Positions 25,531-35,245 of a DNA stretch of 58,970 bases are shown one piece after another; position 1 is the first letter of the stretch, and the number at the start of each line of letters is the position of its first letter. The position numbers and the translations under genes are program-made. The notes below the pieces were generated by a model that was not told the origin of the DNA, made no database searches, and was given only the letters and a program-made list of their open reading frames with translations. The stretch is taken from the NCBI GenBank assembly GCA_030744875.1, contig JASLPR010000004.1, forward strand, positions 1 to 58,970, written 5' to 3'. The DNA is from Chloroflexota bacterium (GTDB taxonomy: Bacteria > Chloroflexota > UBA11872 > VXNJ01).

Positions 25531-26160
25531 CTAGTTCAGCACCGGCGGCGGGGTGGTGCTCGTGCCCGATTCGATAAGTTCTCGGAGGGCCTGCCGCGCG
25601 CCGCCGACAATCGGGTCGCCATGGCCGGGCAGCAGGTTCTCGAACTCATACTCCAGGAGGTGCGACAGGCTCTCCGCCGGATGCGGGTGGAAGTGCGGAT
25701 GGCCGCCGAGCGCCATGTCCCAGGGCGTCCACTTGGCGGTCGTGCCTAGGCAATCCGCCACCAGCAGCGTCCCCCCATGCAGCGGTGACAGCAGGGCGTG
25801 TTCGCCGGCGCTCCACTTGCCGCCGGCGGTGGCGATGGCCAGCAGGTCGCCCGGTAGCGTGTTGGCGCCGGCGTAGGTTTCGTATTCGTCGAGAGCCTCG
25901 AAATATCCCTCGTGGCCGGCCGGGAGATAGATCGGCGCGCCGGTCCGTTGGGCGAAGAGGGCCGCCGAGCGTTCGTGCCAGCCGTTGGTCAGCACCACCG
26001 CCAGCGTGTCGTTGGCAATCTCAGCCGCCTCCGGGCCGTGACCTTCGATCGGATCGAACAGGATGCCGCCGGCCGGCGTTTTGAGCCAATACGACTCCAG
26101 CGGGAATATGCCGGGCCATTCGATTGTCCAGTGGTGGATGCCGGGCAGGATTTCGCGCAT
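25531..26160 (-). CDS. Metallo-beta-lactamase-fold protein lacking the HxHxDH motif
   Basis: The 209-residue protein begins MREILPGIHHWTIEWPG and ends near LPGHGDPIVGGA, both typical of MBL-fold hydrolases. The central metal motif THxHxDH is replaced by LTNGWHERSAALFA, so most zinc ligands are missing. A His-rich GGHPHFHPHP segment occurs near residue 160. AAGGAAA precedes the ATG. It may be a non-metal or altered-metal member. It is convergent with ndk and lies 33 bases downstream of aconitase on the same strand. Confidence 0.65.
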   Translation of the reverse strand: MREILPGIHHWTIEWPGIFPLESYWLKTPAGGILFDPIEGHGPEAAEIANDTLAVVLTNGWHERSAALFAQRTGAPIYLPAGHEGYFEALDEYETYAGANTLPGDLLAIATAGGKWSAGEHALLSPLHGGTLLVADCLGTTAKWTPWDMALGGHPHFHPHPAESLSHLLEYEFENLLPGHGDPIVGGARQALRELIESGTSTTPPPVLN

Positions 26161-26193
26161 GGCGGTTGGTTTCCTTCTAGATAGCGCCGGTGG

Positions 26194-28479
26194 CTACCCT
26201 CCGACCGCGCGGATGACGTTCAGCGCCGAGCCGGCCCAGAACCATTCGATCTGTTCGTTGTTCAGGGTGTGTTCCAGAGAGACCGTGTCCTCCGAGCCGT
26301 CGGCATGGCGTAGGGTGACCGCCAGCGCGCGGCCCGGGGCCAGTTCGGCCAGGTCGGTGAAATCTATCAGGTCGTCCTTGTGGAACAGTTCGTAGTCGCT
26401 GGGTTTTGCGAATGTCAGCGCCAGCAGACCCTGCTTCTTCAGGTTCGACTCGGCAATCCGGGCGAAGCTGCGGGTGATGACCACCCCGCCGCCCAGGTGA
26501 CGCGGCGACATCGCCGCATGCTCGCGGCTGCTGCCTTCGCCGTAGTTCTCATCGCCGATGGCGATCCACTCGATCCCGGCGGCCTTGTAGGCCCGTGCGA
26601 TTTCCGGCAGGGCCTGGCCGGTCTCACCGTTGATCCGATTGAACCCGGTCCCGGGGGCTTCGCTGAAGACGTTGTTGGCCCCGGTGTACATGTTTTCGCT
26701 GATGTTGGTCAGGTGGCCCCGGAAGCGCAGCCACGGCCCGGCCGGCGAGATGTGATCGGTGGTGCACTGGCCGCGGGCCTTTAGCAGCAGCGCCATGCCT
26801 TGGAACTGGTCGACCGTGCGCGGGCCGAAGGCGTCCAGCGCCTCGATCCGCTTGCTCGCCGGGTCGATGGTCACGGCGCTGCCGGCGACGCTCTCCGGCG
26901 GGGCCGCATAGCCATGCCCGCGGCCGATGAAGCCGTCCGCCGGGATGTCGGCCGCCGGCGCCGGCGGGTCCAGCTTCACCGGCTGGCCGTCGGCGCCTTC
27001 TAGGGTGTCGGTCAGCGGGTTGAAGGTCAGGCGGCCGCCCAGCGCAAAGGCTACCGCGGTCTCCGGGCTCGAAATGAACGCCCGGGTACCGGCGTTGCCG
27101 TCGTTGCGCTGCGGGAAGTTGCGGTTGAAGGAGGTGATGATTGAGTTGTCTTTCGGCACGTCGCCGTCATCGGCCAGCTCGTCGCGCCGCCACTGCCCGA
27201 TGCAGGGGCCGCAGGCGTTGGCCAGGACGTTGGCTCCGATGGCTTCCAGGTCCTGGAGTTGCCCATCGCGCTCGATGGTGGCCCGGATGGTCTCGGAGCC
27301 CGGCGTCACCAGGAAACGGCTCTTCGCGCGGATTCCGGCGGCGGCGGCCTGGCGGGCCACATCGGCCGCCCGCGACAGATCCTGGTAAGACGAGTTCGTG
27401 CAACTGCCGATCAGCGCCGCCGACACATCCTCGGGGAAGCCTTCGCGCGCCACCTCGGCCGCGAACTCCGAAATCGGCCGCGCCCGGTCCGGCGAATGCG
27501 GCCCGACCACGTGGGGCTCCAGCGTGGACAGATCGATTTCGACCACCTGCTCGTAGTAGCTGTCCGGGTCGGCGGCGACTTCGGCGTCGGCCGCCAGCAG
27601 GTCGGCGGCCGCGCCGGCCAGTTCCGCCTGTTCCACGCGACCGGTGGCCCGCAGGTAGTCGGCCATGCGGTGGTCGAAGGGGAAGATCGAAGTCGTCGCA
27701 CCCAGTTCGGCGCCCATGTTGGTGATGGTCGCCCGGCCCGTGCAGGCGATTTGCTCCACTCCCGGCCCGAAATACTCGACGATCCGGTTGGTGCCGCCCT
27801 TCGTGGTCAGCAGCCCGGCGACTTCAAGAATCACGTCCTTCGGCGCGGTCCAGCCGCTCATGGTGCCGCTGAGGCGCACGCCAATGGTGCCCGGGTTCGG
27901 GACCTCGAGTGGGAAATCGACCATCACGTCCACGGCGTCGGCCCCGCCCATGCCCATCGCCACCATCCCCAGCCCACCGGCGTTCGGGGTGTGGCTGTCG
28001 GTGCCTATCATCATCCCGCCGGGAAAAGCGTAGTTCTCCAGGATGACCTGGTGAATGATCCCCGCACCCGGCCCCCAGAAGCCCAGGCCGTGGCGGGCCG
28101 AGACGGATTTGAGGAACGCATAGACCTCGTCGTTCTCGTCGAGGGCGGTTTCCAGGTCGGAGTCGGCGCCGGCGTGGGCGCGGATCAGGTGATCGCAGTG
28201 GACCGTCGTCGGCACGGCCGCCGTGGCGCGGCCGGCCAGCATGAACTGCAGCAGCGCCATCTGCGCCGTCGCGTCCTGGTGAGCCACCCGGTCAGGGCGC
28301 AATCGCAGGTAGGCGCCCGGCCCAAAGTCCTGCCCGGCCGCGTCGTCAAGATGGCCGTAGACCACTTTCTCGGCCAGGTTCAGAGGCCGTTGCAGGCGCT
28401 CGTGCACGATTTCCAGGTTGCGACGGGAGCGCGCGTAGACCTGCGCGACGAGTTCCGGGGTCGAGTCGATGGTGGGCAT
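26194..28479 (-). CDS. acn: Aconitate hydratase (mitochondrial-type)
   Basis: The ATG at 28479, 8 bases after AAGGAAG, gives 761 residues. The three iron-sulfur cysteines lie in GSCTNSSYQD and NACGPCIGQW. Substrate-binding segments include DSHTPNAGGLG and the C-terminal swivel domain with GDENYGEGSSREHAA. The architecture matches the mitochondrial/AcnM type rather than AcnB. It interconverts citrate and isocitrate with a [4Fe-4S] cluster. It is divergent from sucCD, so a TCA cluster spans the shared promoter region. Confidence 0.95.
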   Translation of the reverse strand: MPTIDSTPELVAQVYARSRRNLEIVHERLQRPLNLAEKVVYGHLDDAAGQDFGPGAYLRLRPDRVAHQDATAQMALLQFMLAGRATAAVPTTVHCDHLIRAHAGADSDLETALDENDEVYAFLKSVSARHGLGFWGPGAGIIHQVILENYAFPGGMMIGTDSHTPNAGGLGMVAMGMGGADAVDVMVDFPLEVPNPGTIGVRLSGTMSGWTAPKDVILEVAGLLTTKGGTNRIVEYFGPGVEQIACTGRATITNMGAELGATTSIFPFDHRMADYLRATGRVEQAELAGAAADLLAADAEVAADPDSYYEQVVEIDLSTLEPHVVGPHSPDRARPISEFAAEVAREGFPEDVSAALIGSCTNSSYQDLSRAADVARQAAAAGIRAKSRFLVTPGSETIRATIERDGQLQDLEAIGANVLANACGPCIGQWRRDELADDGDVPKDNSIITSFNRNFPQRNDGNAGTRAFISSPETAVAFALGGRLTFNPLTDTLEGADGQPVKLDPPAPAADIPADGFIGRGHGYAAPPESVAGSAVTIDPASKRIEALDAFGPRTVDQFQGMALLLKARGQCTTDHISPAGPWLRFRGHLTNISENMYTGANNVFSEAPGTGFNRINGETGQALPEIARAYKAAGIEWIAIGDENYGEGSSREHAAMSPRHLGGGVVITRSFARIAESNLKKQGLLALTFAKPSDYELFHKDDLIDFTDLAELAPGRALAVTLRHADGSEDTVSLEHTLNNEQIEWFWAGSALNVIRAVGG

Positions 28480-28667
28480 CCGGGGCTTCCTTTTGGCGAG
28501 TGGGATTCGACCCGGCCGGGCGTCGCCGGCCGCGGGATGTGCGTGGCTGCATTCTAGCTCCACCGACGCAGTCGCCCGCTCCCTGAATATCGTTCTTGCC
28601 GGCCCCCTTCTAGGCAATCCCAATCGGTCGCGCAGGGGGCGAGCATTCGTACCGCCTTTCCGTTAAA

Positions 28668-28696
28668 TTGACCCACTGGTGACATCAAGGTGTTAT
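28668..28696 (+). promoter_or_regulatory. Sigma-70-type promoter for sucCD
   Basis: TTGACC (28668-28673) and TGTTAT (28691-28696) are 17 bases apart, and transcription would start about 20 bases before the sucC ATG. This is one of the best promoters in the window. It lies in the 246-base gap divergent to aconitase; I see no gene in that gap. Confidence 0.6.
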
Positions 28697-28725
28697 CAAC
28701 TGGCCGTGAAACCCGTAAGGACCCT

Positions 28726-29859
28726 ATGAAGATCCACGAATACCAGGCTCGCGAGCTGTTTTCGGCGGCGGGCCTTCCGGTGCCCGACGCGCGCGTCGCC
28801 CGCACCCCGGCGGAGGCCCGCGCGATCGCCGCCGAACTCGACGTTCCGGTAGTCGTCAAGGCCCAGGTGCTCACCGGCGGGCGCGGCAAGGCGGGCGGCG
28901 TCAAGCTCGCCGCCGACCCCGATGAAGCCGAAGCCGCCGCCGAGAAGATCCTCGGGCTCGACGTGCGCGGCTACATCGTGGAGAAGGTGATCGTGGCGAT
29001 GGCCTCCGACATCGCCACCGAGATCTACCTCGGGGCCATTGTCGATCGCCAGTCGCGGTCGGTCCTGCTGATGGCCAGCGCCGAGGGCGGCGTAGAGATC
29101 GAAGAGATCGCGAAGACGAATCCCGCGGCCATCATCCGGGTAGCGGCCGATCCGGCCACCGGGCTGGCCTCGCACCAGGCCCGCGAGGTCGGCTTCAAGC
29201 TCGGCCTCGATTGGCCCCAAGTCCGCCAGTTCGACAGCATCGCCCGCAAGCTGGTGCAGACGGTGGTCGACCTGGACGCGTCGCTGGCCGAGATCAACCC
29301 TCTAATCATCACCCCCGACGGCGAACTGCGTGCCATCGACGCCAAGGTGAACATCGACGACAGCGCGGTCTTCCGGCACCCGGATCTGGCGGAACTGCGC
29401 AACCCCGAAGAAGAGACCGGCCCCGAGCGCGAGGCCCGTGAGAATGGCATCAGCTACGTGAATCTTGACGGCAATATCGGCTGCATGGTCAACGGCGCCG
29501 GGCTGGCGATGTCGCTGCTCGACGTGATCCAGTTGAACGGCGGCGAGCCGGCCAATTTCCTCGATGTCGGCGGCGGCGCCAACGCCGATCAGGTCCGGAC
29601 CGCAATGGAGATCATCCTGGACGACCCGGCGGTCGAGCTGGTGCTGGTCAACATCTTCGGCGGCATTACCCGCTGCGACGACGTTGCGAAGGGCGTGGTC
29701 GCCGCTACCCAAGAACTTTCCCGCACCGTCCCGCTGGTCGTGCGACTGGTCGGCACCAACGAGGTCGAGGGCCTACAAATCCTGGAAGAAGCCGGGATCG
29801 CGGCGCATCGCGACATGGTCGACGCGGTCAGGGTAGCGGTGGCGGGGGTGACGGCATGA
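28726..29859 (+). CDS. sucC: Succinyl-CoA synthetase (ADP-forming) beta subunit
   Basis: The ATG at 28726 (after AAGGA) gives 377 residues. The ATP-grasp domain starts [20 protein letters not shown], with [15 protein letters not shown] and [13 protein letters not shown] for nucleotide and metal. The CoA-ligase domain has [12 protein letters not shown] and [11 protein letters not shown]. With SucD it converts succinyl-CoA, ADP and phosphate to succinate, ATP and CoA, reversibly. The stop overlaps the sucD start (ATGA). Confidence 0.96.
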   Translation: MKIHEYQARELFSAAGLPVPDARVARTPAEARAIAAELDVPVVVKAQVLTGGRGKAGGVKLAADPDEAEAAAEKILGLDVRGYIVEKVIVAMASDIATEIYLGAIVDRQSRSVLLMASAEGGVEIEEIAKTNPAAIIRVAADPATGLASHQAREVGFKLGLDWPQVRQFDSIARKLVQTVVDLDASLAEINPLIITPDGELRAIDAKVNIDDSAVFRHPDLAELRNPEEETGPEREARENGISYVNLDGNIGCMVNGAGLAMSLLDVIQLNGGEPANFLDVGGGANADQVRTAMEIILDDPAVELVLVNIFGGITRCDDVAKGVVAATQELSRTVPLVVRLVGTNEVEGLQILEEAGIAAHRDMVDAVRVAVAGVTA

Positions 29860-30731
29860 GCATCCTGCTCAACGGCGACACCCGCGTACTGGTCCAGGGC
29901 ATCACCGGCCGCCAGGGCTCCTTCCACACGAACCTAATGATCGAGTACGGCACGAAGGTGGTGAGTGGGGTGGTCCCGGGGCGCGGCGGCCAGGTCGAGC
30001 ACGGCGTACCGGTCTTCAACACCGTGGCCGAGGCCGTCGCCGAAACGCAGCCCAACTGCGGCCTGGTGCTGGTGCCAGCCTTCGCCGCCGCCGACGCCGT
30101 CGACGAGCAGATCGCCGCCGGGATCGACCTCATCGTCTGCATCACCGAAGGCATCCCGGTGCTTGACATAATTCCGGTCTATCACCGCGCCGCCGCCGCC
30201 GGCGTCCGCCTCATCGGTCCCAACTGTCCCGGGCTCATCACGCCCGGGGACAACGTGAAGGTCGGAATCCTGCCCGGCCAGATTCACATTCCCGGACCGG
30301 TCGGGCTGGTGAGCCGCAGCGGCACCCTGACCTACGAGGTCGTCCAGGCGCTGACTGATGTGGGGCTGGGCCAGTCCACCTGCATCGGCATCGGCGGCGA
30401 TCCGGTGATCGGCACCAACTTTATCGATTGTGTGTGGATGTTCCAGGACGACCCGGCCACCGAAGGGATCGTGGTCATCGGCGAGATCGGCGGCAGCGAC
30501 GAAGAAGAATGCGCCGAGTTCATTGCCAACGAAGTCAACAAGCCGGTCGTCGCGTTCGTGGCCGGACGGGCGGCGCCGCCCGAGAAGCGCATGGGCCACG
30601 CCGGGGCGATCGTCTCCCGCGGGTCCGGCACCGCGCAGGCCAAGATCGACGCCTTTCGCGCCGCCGGGGTGTCGGTGGCCGACTTCCCGGCCGACGTGGC
30701 GCGATTGATGAAGGAAAGAATGCAGGGCTAG
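29856..30731 (+). CDS. sucD: Succinyl-CoA synthetase alpha subunit
   Basis: The 291-residue protein has the CoA-binding Rossmann domain ([19 protein letters not shown]), [11 protein letters not shown], and the phosphohistidine loop [17 protein letters not shown] near the C-terminus. It overlaps sucC by 4 bases, as usual. Two hairpins follow the gene before mdh. Confidence 0.96.
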   Translation: MSILLNGDTRVLVQGITGRQGSFHTNLMIEYGTKVVSGVVPGRGGQVEHGVPVFNTVAEAVAETQPNCGLVLVPAFAAADAVDEQIAAGIDLIVCITEGIPVLDIIPVYHRAAAAGVRLIGPNCPGLITPGDNVKVGILPGQIHIPGPVGLVSRSGTLTYEVVQALTDVGLGQSTCIGIGGDPVIGTNFIDCVWMFQDDPATEGIVVIGEIGGSDEEECAEFIANEVNKPVVAFVAGRAAPPEKRMGHAGAIVSRGSGTAQAKIDAFRAAGVSVADFPADVARLMKERMQG

Positions 30732-30747
30732 CCGCGGCCGGCCCTGC
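30722..30747 (+). terminator. Hairpin at the end of sucD
   Basis: GCAGGGC (30722-30728) pairs with GCCCTGC (30741-30747) across the sucD stop codon. No T-run follows, so it may stabilise the mRNA end or weakly attenuate transcription. Confidence 0.35.
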
Positions 30748-30767
30748 TCCGAAAAGAGTCAACAATT

Positions 30768-30791
30768 CGGCGAGGAAGATCCTTCCCGCCG
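30768..30791 (+). terminator. Hairpin between sucD and mdh
   Basis: CGGCG-A-GGAAG pairs with CTTCC-CGCCG around a 3-base loop, giving a 10-base stem with one bulged A. No T-run follows. With the hairpin at 30722 it may separate sucCD from mdh expression. Confidence 0.4.
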
Positions 30792-30852
30792 TGTAGATCG
30801 CCGGAGACCGCTCAATATCGGGCGGGCGGCGAAGAATGGAAGGGATCTGCCG

Positions 30853-31779
30853 ATGCGATCCAAAGTGACGGTTGTCGGAGCGGGCGCGACGGGCGGTTCC
30901 ACGGCGCGGCGACTGGCCGAACGCGGCTACGCCGACGTGGTGCTGGTGGACATTGTCGAAGGCTTTGCCGCCGGCAAGGCGCTGGACCTCAATCAGGGCC
31001 TCACTCTCGGCGGGCACTCGCCCTCGATGATCGGCGCGGACGGCTACGACGAGACCGCCGGCTCCGATATTTGCGTCATCACCTCCGGCTTTCCCCGGCA
31101 GCCCGGGATGTCGCGTGACGACCTGCTGCTCAAGAACAAGGCCATCGTCGAAGAAGTCACCGCCGATCTGGTCAATCGTTCGCCGGACTGCACGCTCATC
31201 ATCCTGACCAACCCGATGGATGCCATGGCGCAATTGGCGCAGTCGGTCTCCGGCTTCCCGCGCAGCCGCGTGATCGGTCAGGGCGGGCTGCTCGACACGG
31301 CTCGCTACCGCGCCTTCATCTCGTGGGAACTGGATGTCTCACCGGAGGACGTCTCCGGGTTCGTATTGGGCGGCCACGGGGACACGATGGTCCCAGTGCC
31401 GAGTTTCACCAGCGTCGCCGGCGTGCCGGTGAACGAGTTGATCGACACCGAGCGTATGGAAGCGATCATCAAGCGCACCGCCGGCGGCGGCGGCGAGATT
31501 GTCGGCCTGTTGAAGAAGGGCAGCGCGTTCGAGGCTCCCGGTGAGGCGGTCGCCATGATGTGCGACGCGATCCTCATGGACCGCAAGCGCCTGTTCCCCT
31601 GCGCGGTGATGCTGGAAGGCGAGTACGGCATAAGGGACACCTTCGTCGGCGTGCTGGTCAAGCTCGGCGCCGGCGGCATGGAAGAAGTCCTCGAACTGGA
31701 CCTGTCCGAATCGGAGCTCGCTGGATTGCGTAGCTCGGCCGATTCGGTGCGCGAACTCATCGATGTGATGGGTATATAG
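30853..31779 (+). CDS. mdh: Malate dehydrogenase (LDH-like)
   Basis: The 308-residue protein has the Rossmann motif VVGAGATGGSTARRL at 6-20. The substrate loop SGFPRQPGMSRDDLL carries the arginine that selects C4 acids over pyruvate, and the catalytic pair includes His in GGHGDTMVP. GGAAGGGAT precedes the ATG. It oxidises malate to oxaloacetate with NAD, or the reverse in a reductive branch. It sits between sucCD and frdABCD, so much of the succinate-to-oxaloacetate path is in one block; fumarase is not in the window. Confidence 0.93.
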   Translation: MRSKVTVVGAGATGGSTARRLAERGYADVVLVDIVEGFAAGKALDLNQGLTLGGHSPSMIGADGYDETAGSDICVITSGFPRQPGMSRDDLLLKNKAIVEEVTADLVNRSPDCTLIILTNPMDAMAQLAQSVSGFPRSRVIGQGGLLDTARYRAFISWELDVSPEDVSGFVLGGHGDTMVPVPSFTSVAGVPVNELIDTERMEAIIKRTAGGGGEIVGLLKKGSAFEAPGEAVAMMCDAILMDRKRLFPCAVMLEGEYGIRDTFVGVLVKLGAGGMEEVLELDLSESELAGLRSSADSVRELIDVMGI

Positions 31780-31838
31780 GGAGGCGAAATCCACGGAAGG
31801 CCCTCGTGGCCAAATTGCGGATATAAGGGGGCCAATCT

Positions 31839-33608
31839 ATGATTTGCTCCATGGCATTACACCAGCACGACATTGTCATAATTGGCGGTGGTGGAGCCGG
31901 GTTGCGGGCGGCGATCGCGGCGGCCGAAGTTGATCCCGACCTCGACGTAGCAGTTGTCTCGAAGGTCTACCCGATGCGCAGCCATACTGTTGCGGCGGAG
32001 GGTGGAATGGCGGGGGTTGTCAAGGACAACGACAGCTTCGAAAACCATATCTATGACACGATCAGCGGGTCGGACTGGCTGGCCGATCAGGATGCGGTGG
32101 AAGAGTTCGTTAAGGAGGCTCCGGGTGAACTCATTCAACTGGAACACTGGGGCTGTCCCTGGAGCCGGGAGCCGGATGGCCGGATATCGGTACGACCCTT
32201 TGGCGGCATGCAGATCGAGCGCACGTGGTACGCGGCGGACAAGACGGGGTTCCACGTGCTTCATTCGCTGTTTCAGACGAGCTTGAAGTACAACAACATC
32301 ACCCGTTACGACGAATGGTTCGCGGCGGAATTGCTGGTGGGCGACGGACGGTGCCAGGGAGTGGTTGCGATAGAGCAGCGTACCGGAGAGGTGCACGGAA
32401 TCGTCGGCGGTGCGACGATCATGTGTACTGGCGGCGGCGGCCAAGTTTTCAAGTTTACGACGAACGCCTCAATCAAGACGGGCGACGGGATGGCGTTGGC
32501 ATATCGGGCTGGGGTGGCGCTCAAGGACATGGAGTTTGTCCAGTACCATCCAACCGGACTGCTGGGATCGGGGATTCTGATCACCGAAGCGACGAGGGGC
32601 GAGGGTGGGGTACTGCTGAACAAGGATGGCCAGCGCTACCTACAGGACCACGACTTGGGTGAACCGCTGGACGTGACGGATCCGGAGCATCCCCAGACAC
32701 GGACGATGGAGTTGGGGCCACGAGACCGGCTTTCTCAGGCCTTCATTCGCGAGGAGGAGGCTGGGAATGTGCTAGTCGGCCCCCAGGGAAGCTATGTGCA
32801 CCTGGACATTCGTCATCTGGGTGAGGAGGTGATCGACACACGGCTGCCATTCGTCCGGGAATTGGCCAGGAACTACGCTGGGGTAGACCCGGTACACGAG
32901 ATGATCCCTGTGCGTCCGGTGGTGCATTACATGATGGGTGGGATCGACACGGGTATAGATGCGGCGACCTCGCTGCCGGGTCTGTATGCGGCTGGTGAAT
33001 GCGCGTGTGTGAGCATCAATGGGGCGAATCGTCTGGGTTCAAACTCACTGACGGAACTCCTGGTGTTTGGCCTCCGGGCGGGGCACAACGCTGCAGGGTT
33101 TGCCCTCAAGCACGAAATCTCGGACAAGGGGGCGCTAGAAGCGCAGGTGGTGACGGTGAAGAAGCGGATCGCGTCTTTCATGGACAAGGGACATGGTGGC
33201 GATGAGCGGATCGCGGTGTTGAAGAACGAAATGGCGGAGACGATGGAAGAGGGGGTGGGGATCTTCCGGCAAGAGGGATCGATGCGGCGGACGTGCGACC
33301 GTCTGGGCGAGCTTCGAGCCCGTTTTGAGAACGTGAAACTTGACGATACCGTCCTTCGGCACAACACGGAATTGAGGGCGGCGTTGGAGCTTGATTTCCT
33401 ACTGGACGTAGCTCAGAGTGTTGCGTTCTCAGCGATTGCGCGGCAGGAATCTCGGGGTTCACACCAGCGGACGGACTTTCCGGCTCGGAATGACGAGAGG
33501 TACCTGAAGCATTCGCTGGCGTACCGCACGGATGGTGAACCGCAAATTGAGTACGGGGATGTGACGATCACTAGGTGGCCGCCGGCAGACAGGGTGTACG
33601 GAAATTGA
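31839..33608 (+). CDS. frdA: Fumarate reductase/succinate dehydrogenase flavoprotein subunit (FrdA type)
   Basis: This 589-residue protein starts at an ATG 8 bases after AAGGGG. The FAD fold [12 protein letters not shown] is followed by [14 protein letters not shown], in which His49 is the covalent FAD site. Long stretches such as WGCPWSRxPDG, [18 protein letters not shown] and [15 protein letters not shown] match Escherichia coli FrdA more than Sdh[16 protein letters not shown] holds the active-site arginine region. The whole operon is lower in GC, with more G-ending codons than mdh just upstream, suggesting separate origin. It forms the catalytic subunit of a quinol:fumarate oxidoreductase. 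Confidence 0.93.
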   Translation: MICSMALHQHDIVIIGGGGAGLRAAIAAAEVDPDLDVAVVSKVYPMRSHTVAAEGGMAGVVKDNDSFENHIYDTISGSDWLADQDAVEEFVKEAPGELIQLEHWGCPWSREPDGRISVRPFGGMQIERTWYAADKTGFHVLHSLFQTSLKYNNITRYDEWFAAELLVGDGRCQGVVAIEQRTGEVHGIVGGATIMCTGGGGQVFKFTTNASIKTGDGMALAYRAGVALKDMEFVQYHPTGLLGSGILITEATRGEGGVLLNKDGQRYLQDHDLGEPLDVTDPEHPQTRTMELGPRDRLSQAFIREEEAGNVLVGPQGSYVHLDIRHLGEEVIDTRLPFVRELARNYAGVDPVHEMIPVRPVVHYMMGGIDTGIDAATSLPGLYAAGECACVSINGANRLGSNSLTELLVFGLRAGHNAAGFALKHEISDKGALEAQVVTVKKRIASFMDKGHGGDERIAVLKNEMAETMEEGVGIFRQEGSMRRTCDRLGELRARFENVKLDDTVLRHNTELRAALELDFLLDVAQSVAFSAIARQESRGSHQRTDFPARNDERYLKHSLAYRTDGEPQIEYGDVTITRWPPADRVYGN

Positions 33609-33654
33609 TTGGAATTAAGGCGCGTCTCTCCTTGGCGCTGAGGATGACGGGCTG

Positions 33655-34398
33655 ATGGGCAGCAAGGTTACTTTTGAGGTCTTCCGATTCGATTCCGAAA
33701 CAGAAGAGTCGAGCTATCAGGATTTCGAAATGGAATACGAGGACGAGTGGGTAATCCTGGACGGTTTGAACTATATCAAGGGATTCATCGACGGCTCGTT
33801 GTCGCACCGGTGGTCGTGCCGGATGGGCGTGTGCGGATCGTGCGGGATGATTGTGAACGGATATCCGACGCTGACCTGCAGCACGTTCATTCGCGACTAT
33901 CTGCCTGGGCCGATTCGGGTGGAGCCGCTGACCAACTTCAAGGTCGAACGGGACCTGATCGTCAATCTGGATGACTTTCTGCGGAAACTGCAGCAGATCA
34001 GTCCATGGATCGTGCGTGATGAAGAGAGGGCTATTGAACACGGGGAATACCTACAGACGCCAGCGGAGCTGGCGACATTCAAGCAGTTCACGCTGTGCAT
34101 AAATTGCATGCTCTGTTACTCGGCCTGCCCGGTAGTAAGTCACGAGCTGAACTTCATCGGCCCGGCGGTGCTAACGCTCGGTCACCGCTACAACTTGGAC
34201 TCGCGGGACCAGGGGGCGGACATGCGGTTGGATGAGATGCTGAGCAGTGACGGAATCTGGAGTTGTACGTTCGTGGGCGAATGCTCGCAGGTCTGCCCCA
34301 AGCACGTCGATCCGGCGGGAGCGATACAGCAGTCAAAGGTTTCCGGGGTGATGGCCTATTTCAAGTCGTTCGTGATGTCGTCGGGGTCGCGGGAATGA
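33655..34398 (+). CDS. frdB: Fumarate reductase/succinate dehydrogenase iron-sulfur subunit
   Basis: The 247-residue protein has a [2Fe-2S] ferredoxin domain with SCRMGVCGSCG (about 59-69) and a fourth Cys in LTCST. A C-terminal domain carries CINCMLCYSACP and CSQVCPKHVDP, giving ligands for the [4Fe-4S] and [3Fe-4S] clusters. It passes electrons between FrdA and the quinone in the membrane anchors. GAGGA precedes the ATG. It overlaps frdC by 4 bases. Confidence 0.94.
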   Translation: MGSKVTFEVFRFDSETEESSYQDFEMEYEDEWVILDGLNYIKGFIDGSLSHRWSCRMGVCGSCGMIVNGYPTLTCSTFIRDYLPGPIRVEPLTNFKVERDLIVNLDDFLRKLQQISPWIVRDEERAIEHGEYLQTPAELATFKQFTLCINCMLCYSACPVVSHELNFIGPAVLTLGHRYNLDSRDQGADMRLDEMLSSDGIWSCTFVGECSQVCPKHVDPAGAIQQSKVSGVMAYFKSFVMSSGSRE

Positions 34399-34778
34399 GC
34401 AAGGACGATCGCAGGACACTCGGTGCGGGATGGTGGATGAGGCGCCCGCGATATTGCATGGTTTTCGTCCGCGAAGTAACCGCAATTTTCGTCGTAGCTT
34501 ATGTGATCGTGCTTCTGTCTCTGGTGGTCAGTGTCGGCGGCGACCCGGAATCGTACGAAGCGTTTCGTGATTTCTTGGCATCACCAGGGATGCTGGTGTT
34601 CGGGGTGATTACGCTGCTATTCACGCTGTTCCATTCGGTGACGTTCATCAGCCTGATTCCGCGAGGGATGGCGGTCTGGAGGAACGGGAAACGAGTGCCC
34701 GCGTCGACCATTGCCGGCCCGGGATTCGTTGTCTTTGCGGCGGTCGTGGCGGTAGTGCTACTGGTGCTTTTGCCATGA
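34395..34778 (+). CDS. frdC: Fumarate reductase membrane subunit C
   Basis: The ATG at 34395 overlaps the frdB stop (ATGA), giving 127 residues and three membrane spans (about 25-47, 62-85 and 104-126). RRPRYCMVFVREVTAIFVVAY is the FrdC pattern. No conserved haem histidine pair is evident, which fits haem-less (type D) quinol:fumarate reductases. It overlaps frdD by 4 bases. Confidence 0.88.
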   Translation: MSKDDRRTLGAGWWMRRPRYCMVFVREVTAIFVVAYVIVLLSLVVSVGGDPESYEAFRDFLASPGMLVFGVITLLFTLFHSVTFISLIPRGMAVWRNGKRVPASTIAGPGFVVFAAVVAVVLLVLLP

Positions 34779-35134
34779 ATATTAAGGGTTCGCATGAGGC
34801 TTTCTGGTGGTCATTGTTTTCGGTGGGCGGCGTGGTATCGGCGATGGTAGTCCCGGTGCTTGTGTTCGCCACGATTGTTGGGCCGGGGCTTGGCTGGGAT
34901 GTCTTCGCCGATGCGATGCGGTACGACCGACTCAGTAGACTCTTGGGCAACCAGTTAGTGAAGATGGGGCTGTTTGTAGTCATCGCGCTGTCCCTGTTCC
35001 ACGCGTTCCACCGAATCCGACACCTGATCACGGACCTCCATGTCCCGGTTCCGGGAATGCCGGTTGCAGCTTTGAGTTATCTGTTGGCCATAGTGGGAAC
35101 GGTCGTGGCGGCAATCGTCCTCTGGCTGATGTAA
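34775..35134 (+). CDS. frdD: Fumarate reductase membrane subunit D
   Basis: The 119-residue protein has three spans and the FrdD-like opening HEAFWWSLFSVGGVVSA. HAFHRIRHLITDLHV (about 75-89) follows the second span near the quinone site. With FrdC it anchors FrdAB to the inner membrane. It is the last gene of the operon; a CGGG/CCCG hairpin at 35141-35152 follows the stop. Confidence 0.87.
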   Translation: MNIKGSHEAFWWSLFSVGGVVSAMVVPVLVFATIVGPGLGWDVFADAMRYDRLSRLLGNQLVKMGLFVVIALSLFHAFHRIRHLITDLHVPVPGMPVAALSYLLAIVGTVVAAIVLWLM

Positions 35135-35245
35135 TTTCGGGTTGACCCGGGGTTTGCGCTAACGGGATGGCGTGGGGATGACGTTTGTCGGCGTAGACGG
35201 TGATGTATCAGAAGGGCCCTGCCTTGGGAAGGTGAGCGGTTAAAC

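Noticed and set aside
31815-31835. TATAAG as a -10 for frdA
   Set aside because: The start would fall after the ribosome-binding site at 31825-31830, so it cannot serve the gene.
32060-35134. Calling the operon sdhCDAB (succinate dehydrogenase)
   Set aside because: Gene order A-B-C-D, FrdC/FrdD-type anchors and close FrdA-like motifs fit fumarate reductase better, although the direction in vivo is unknown.
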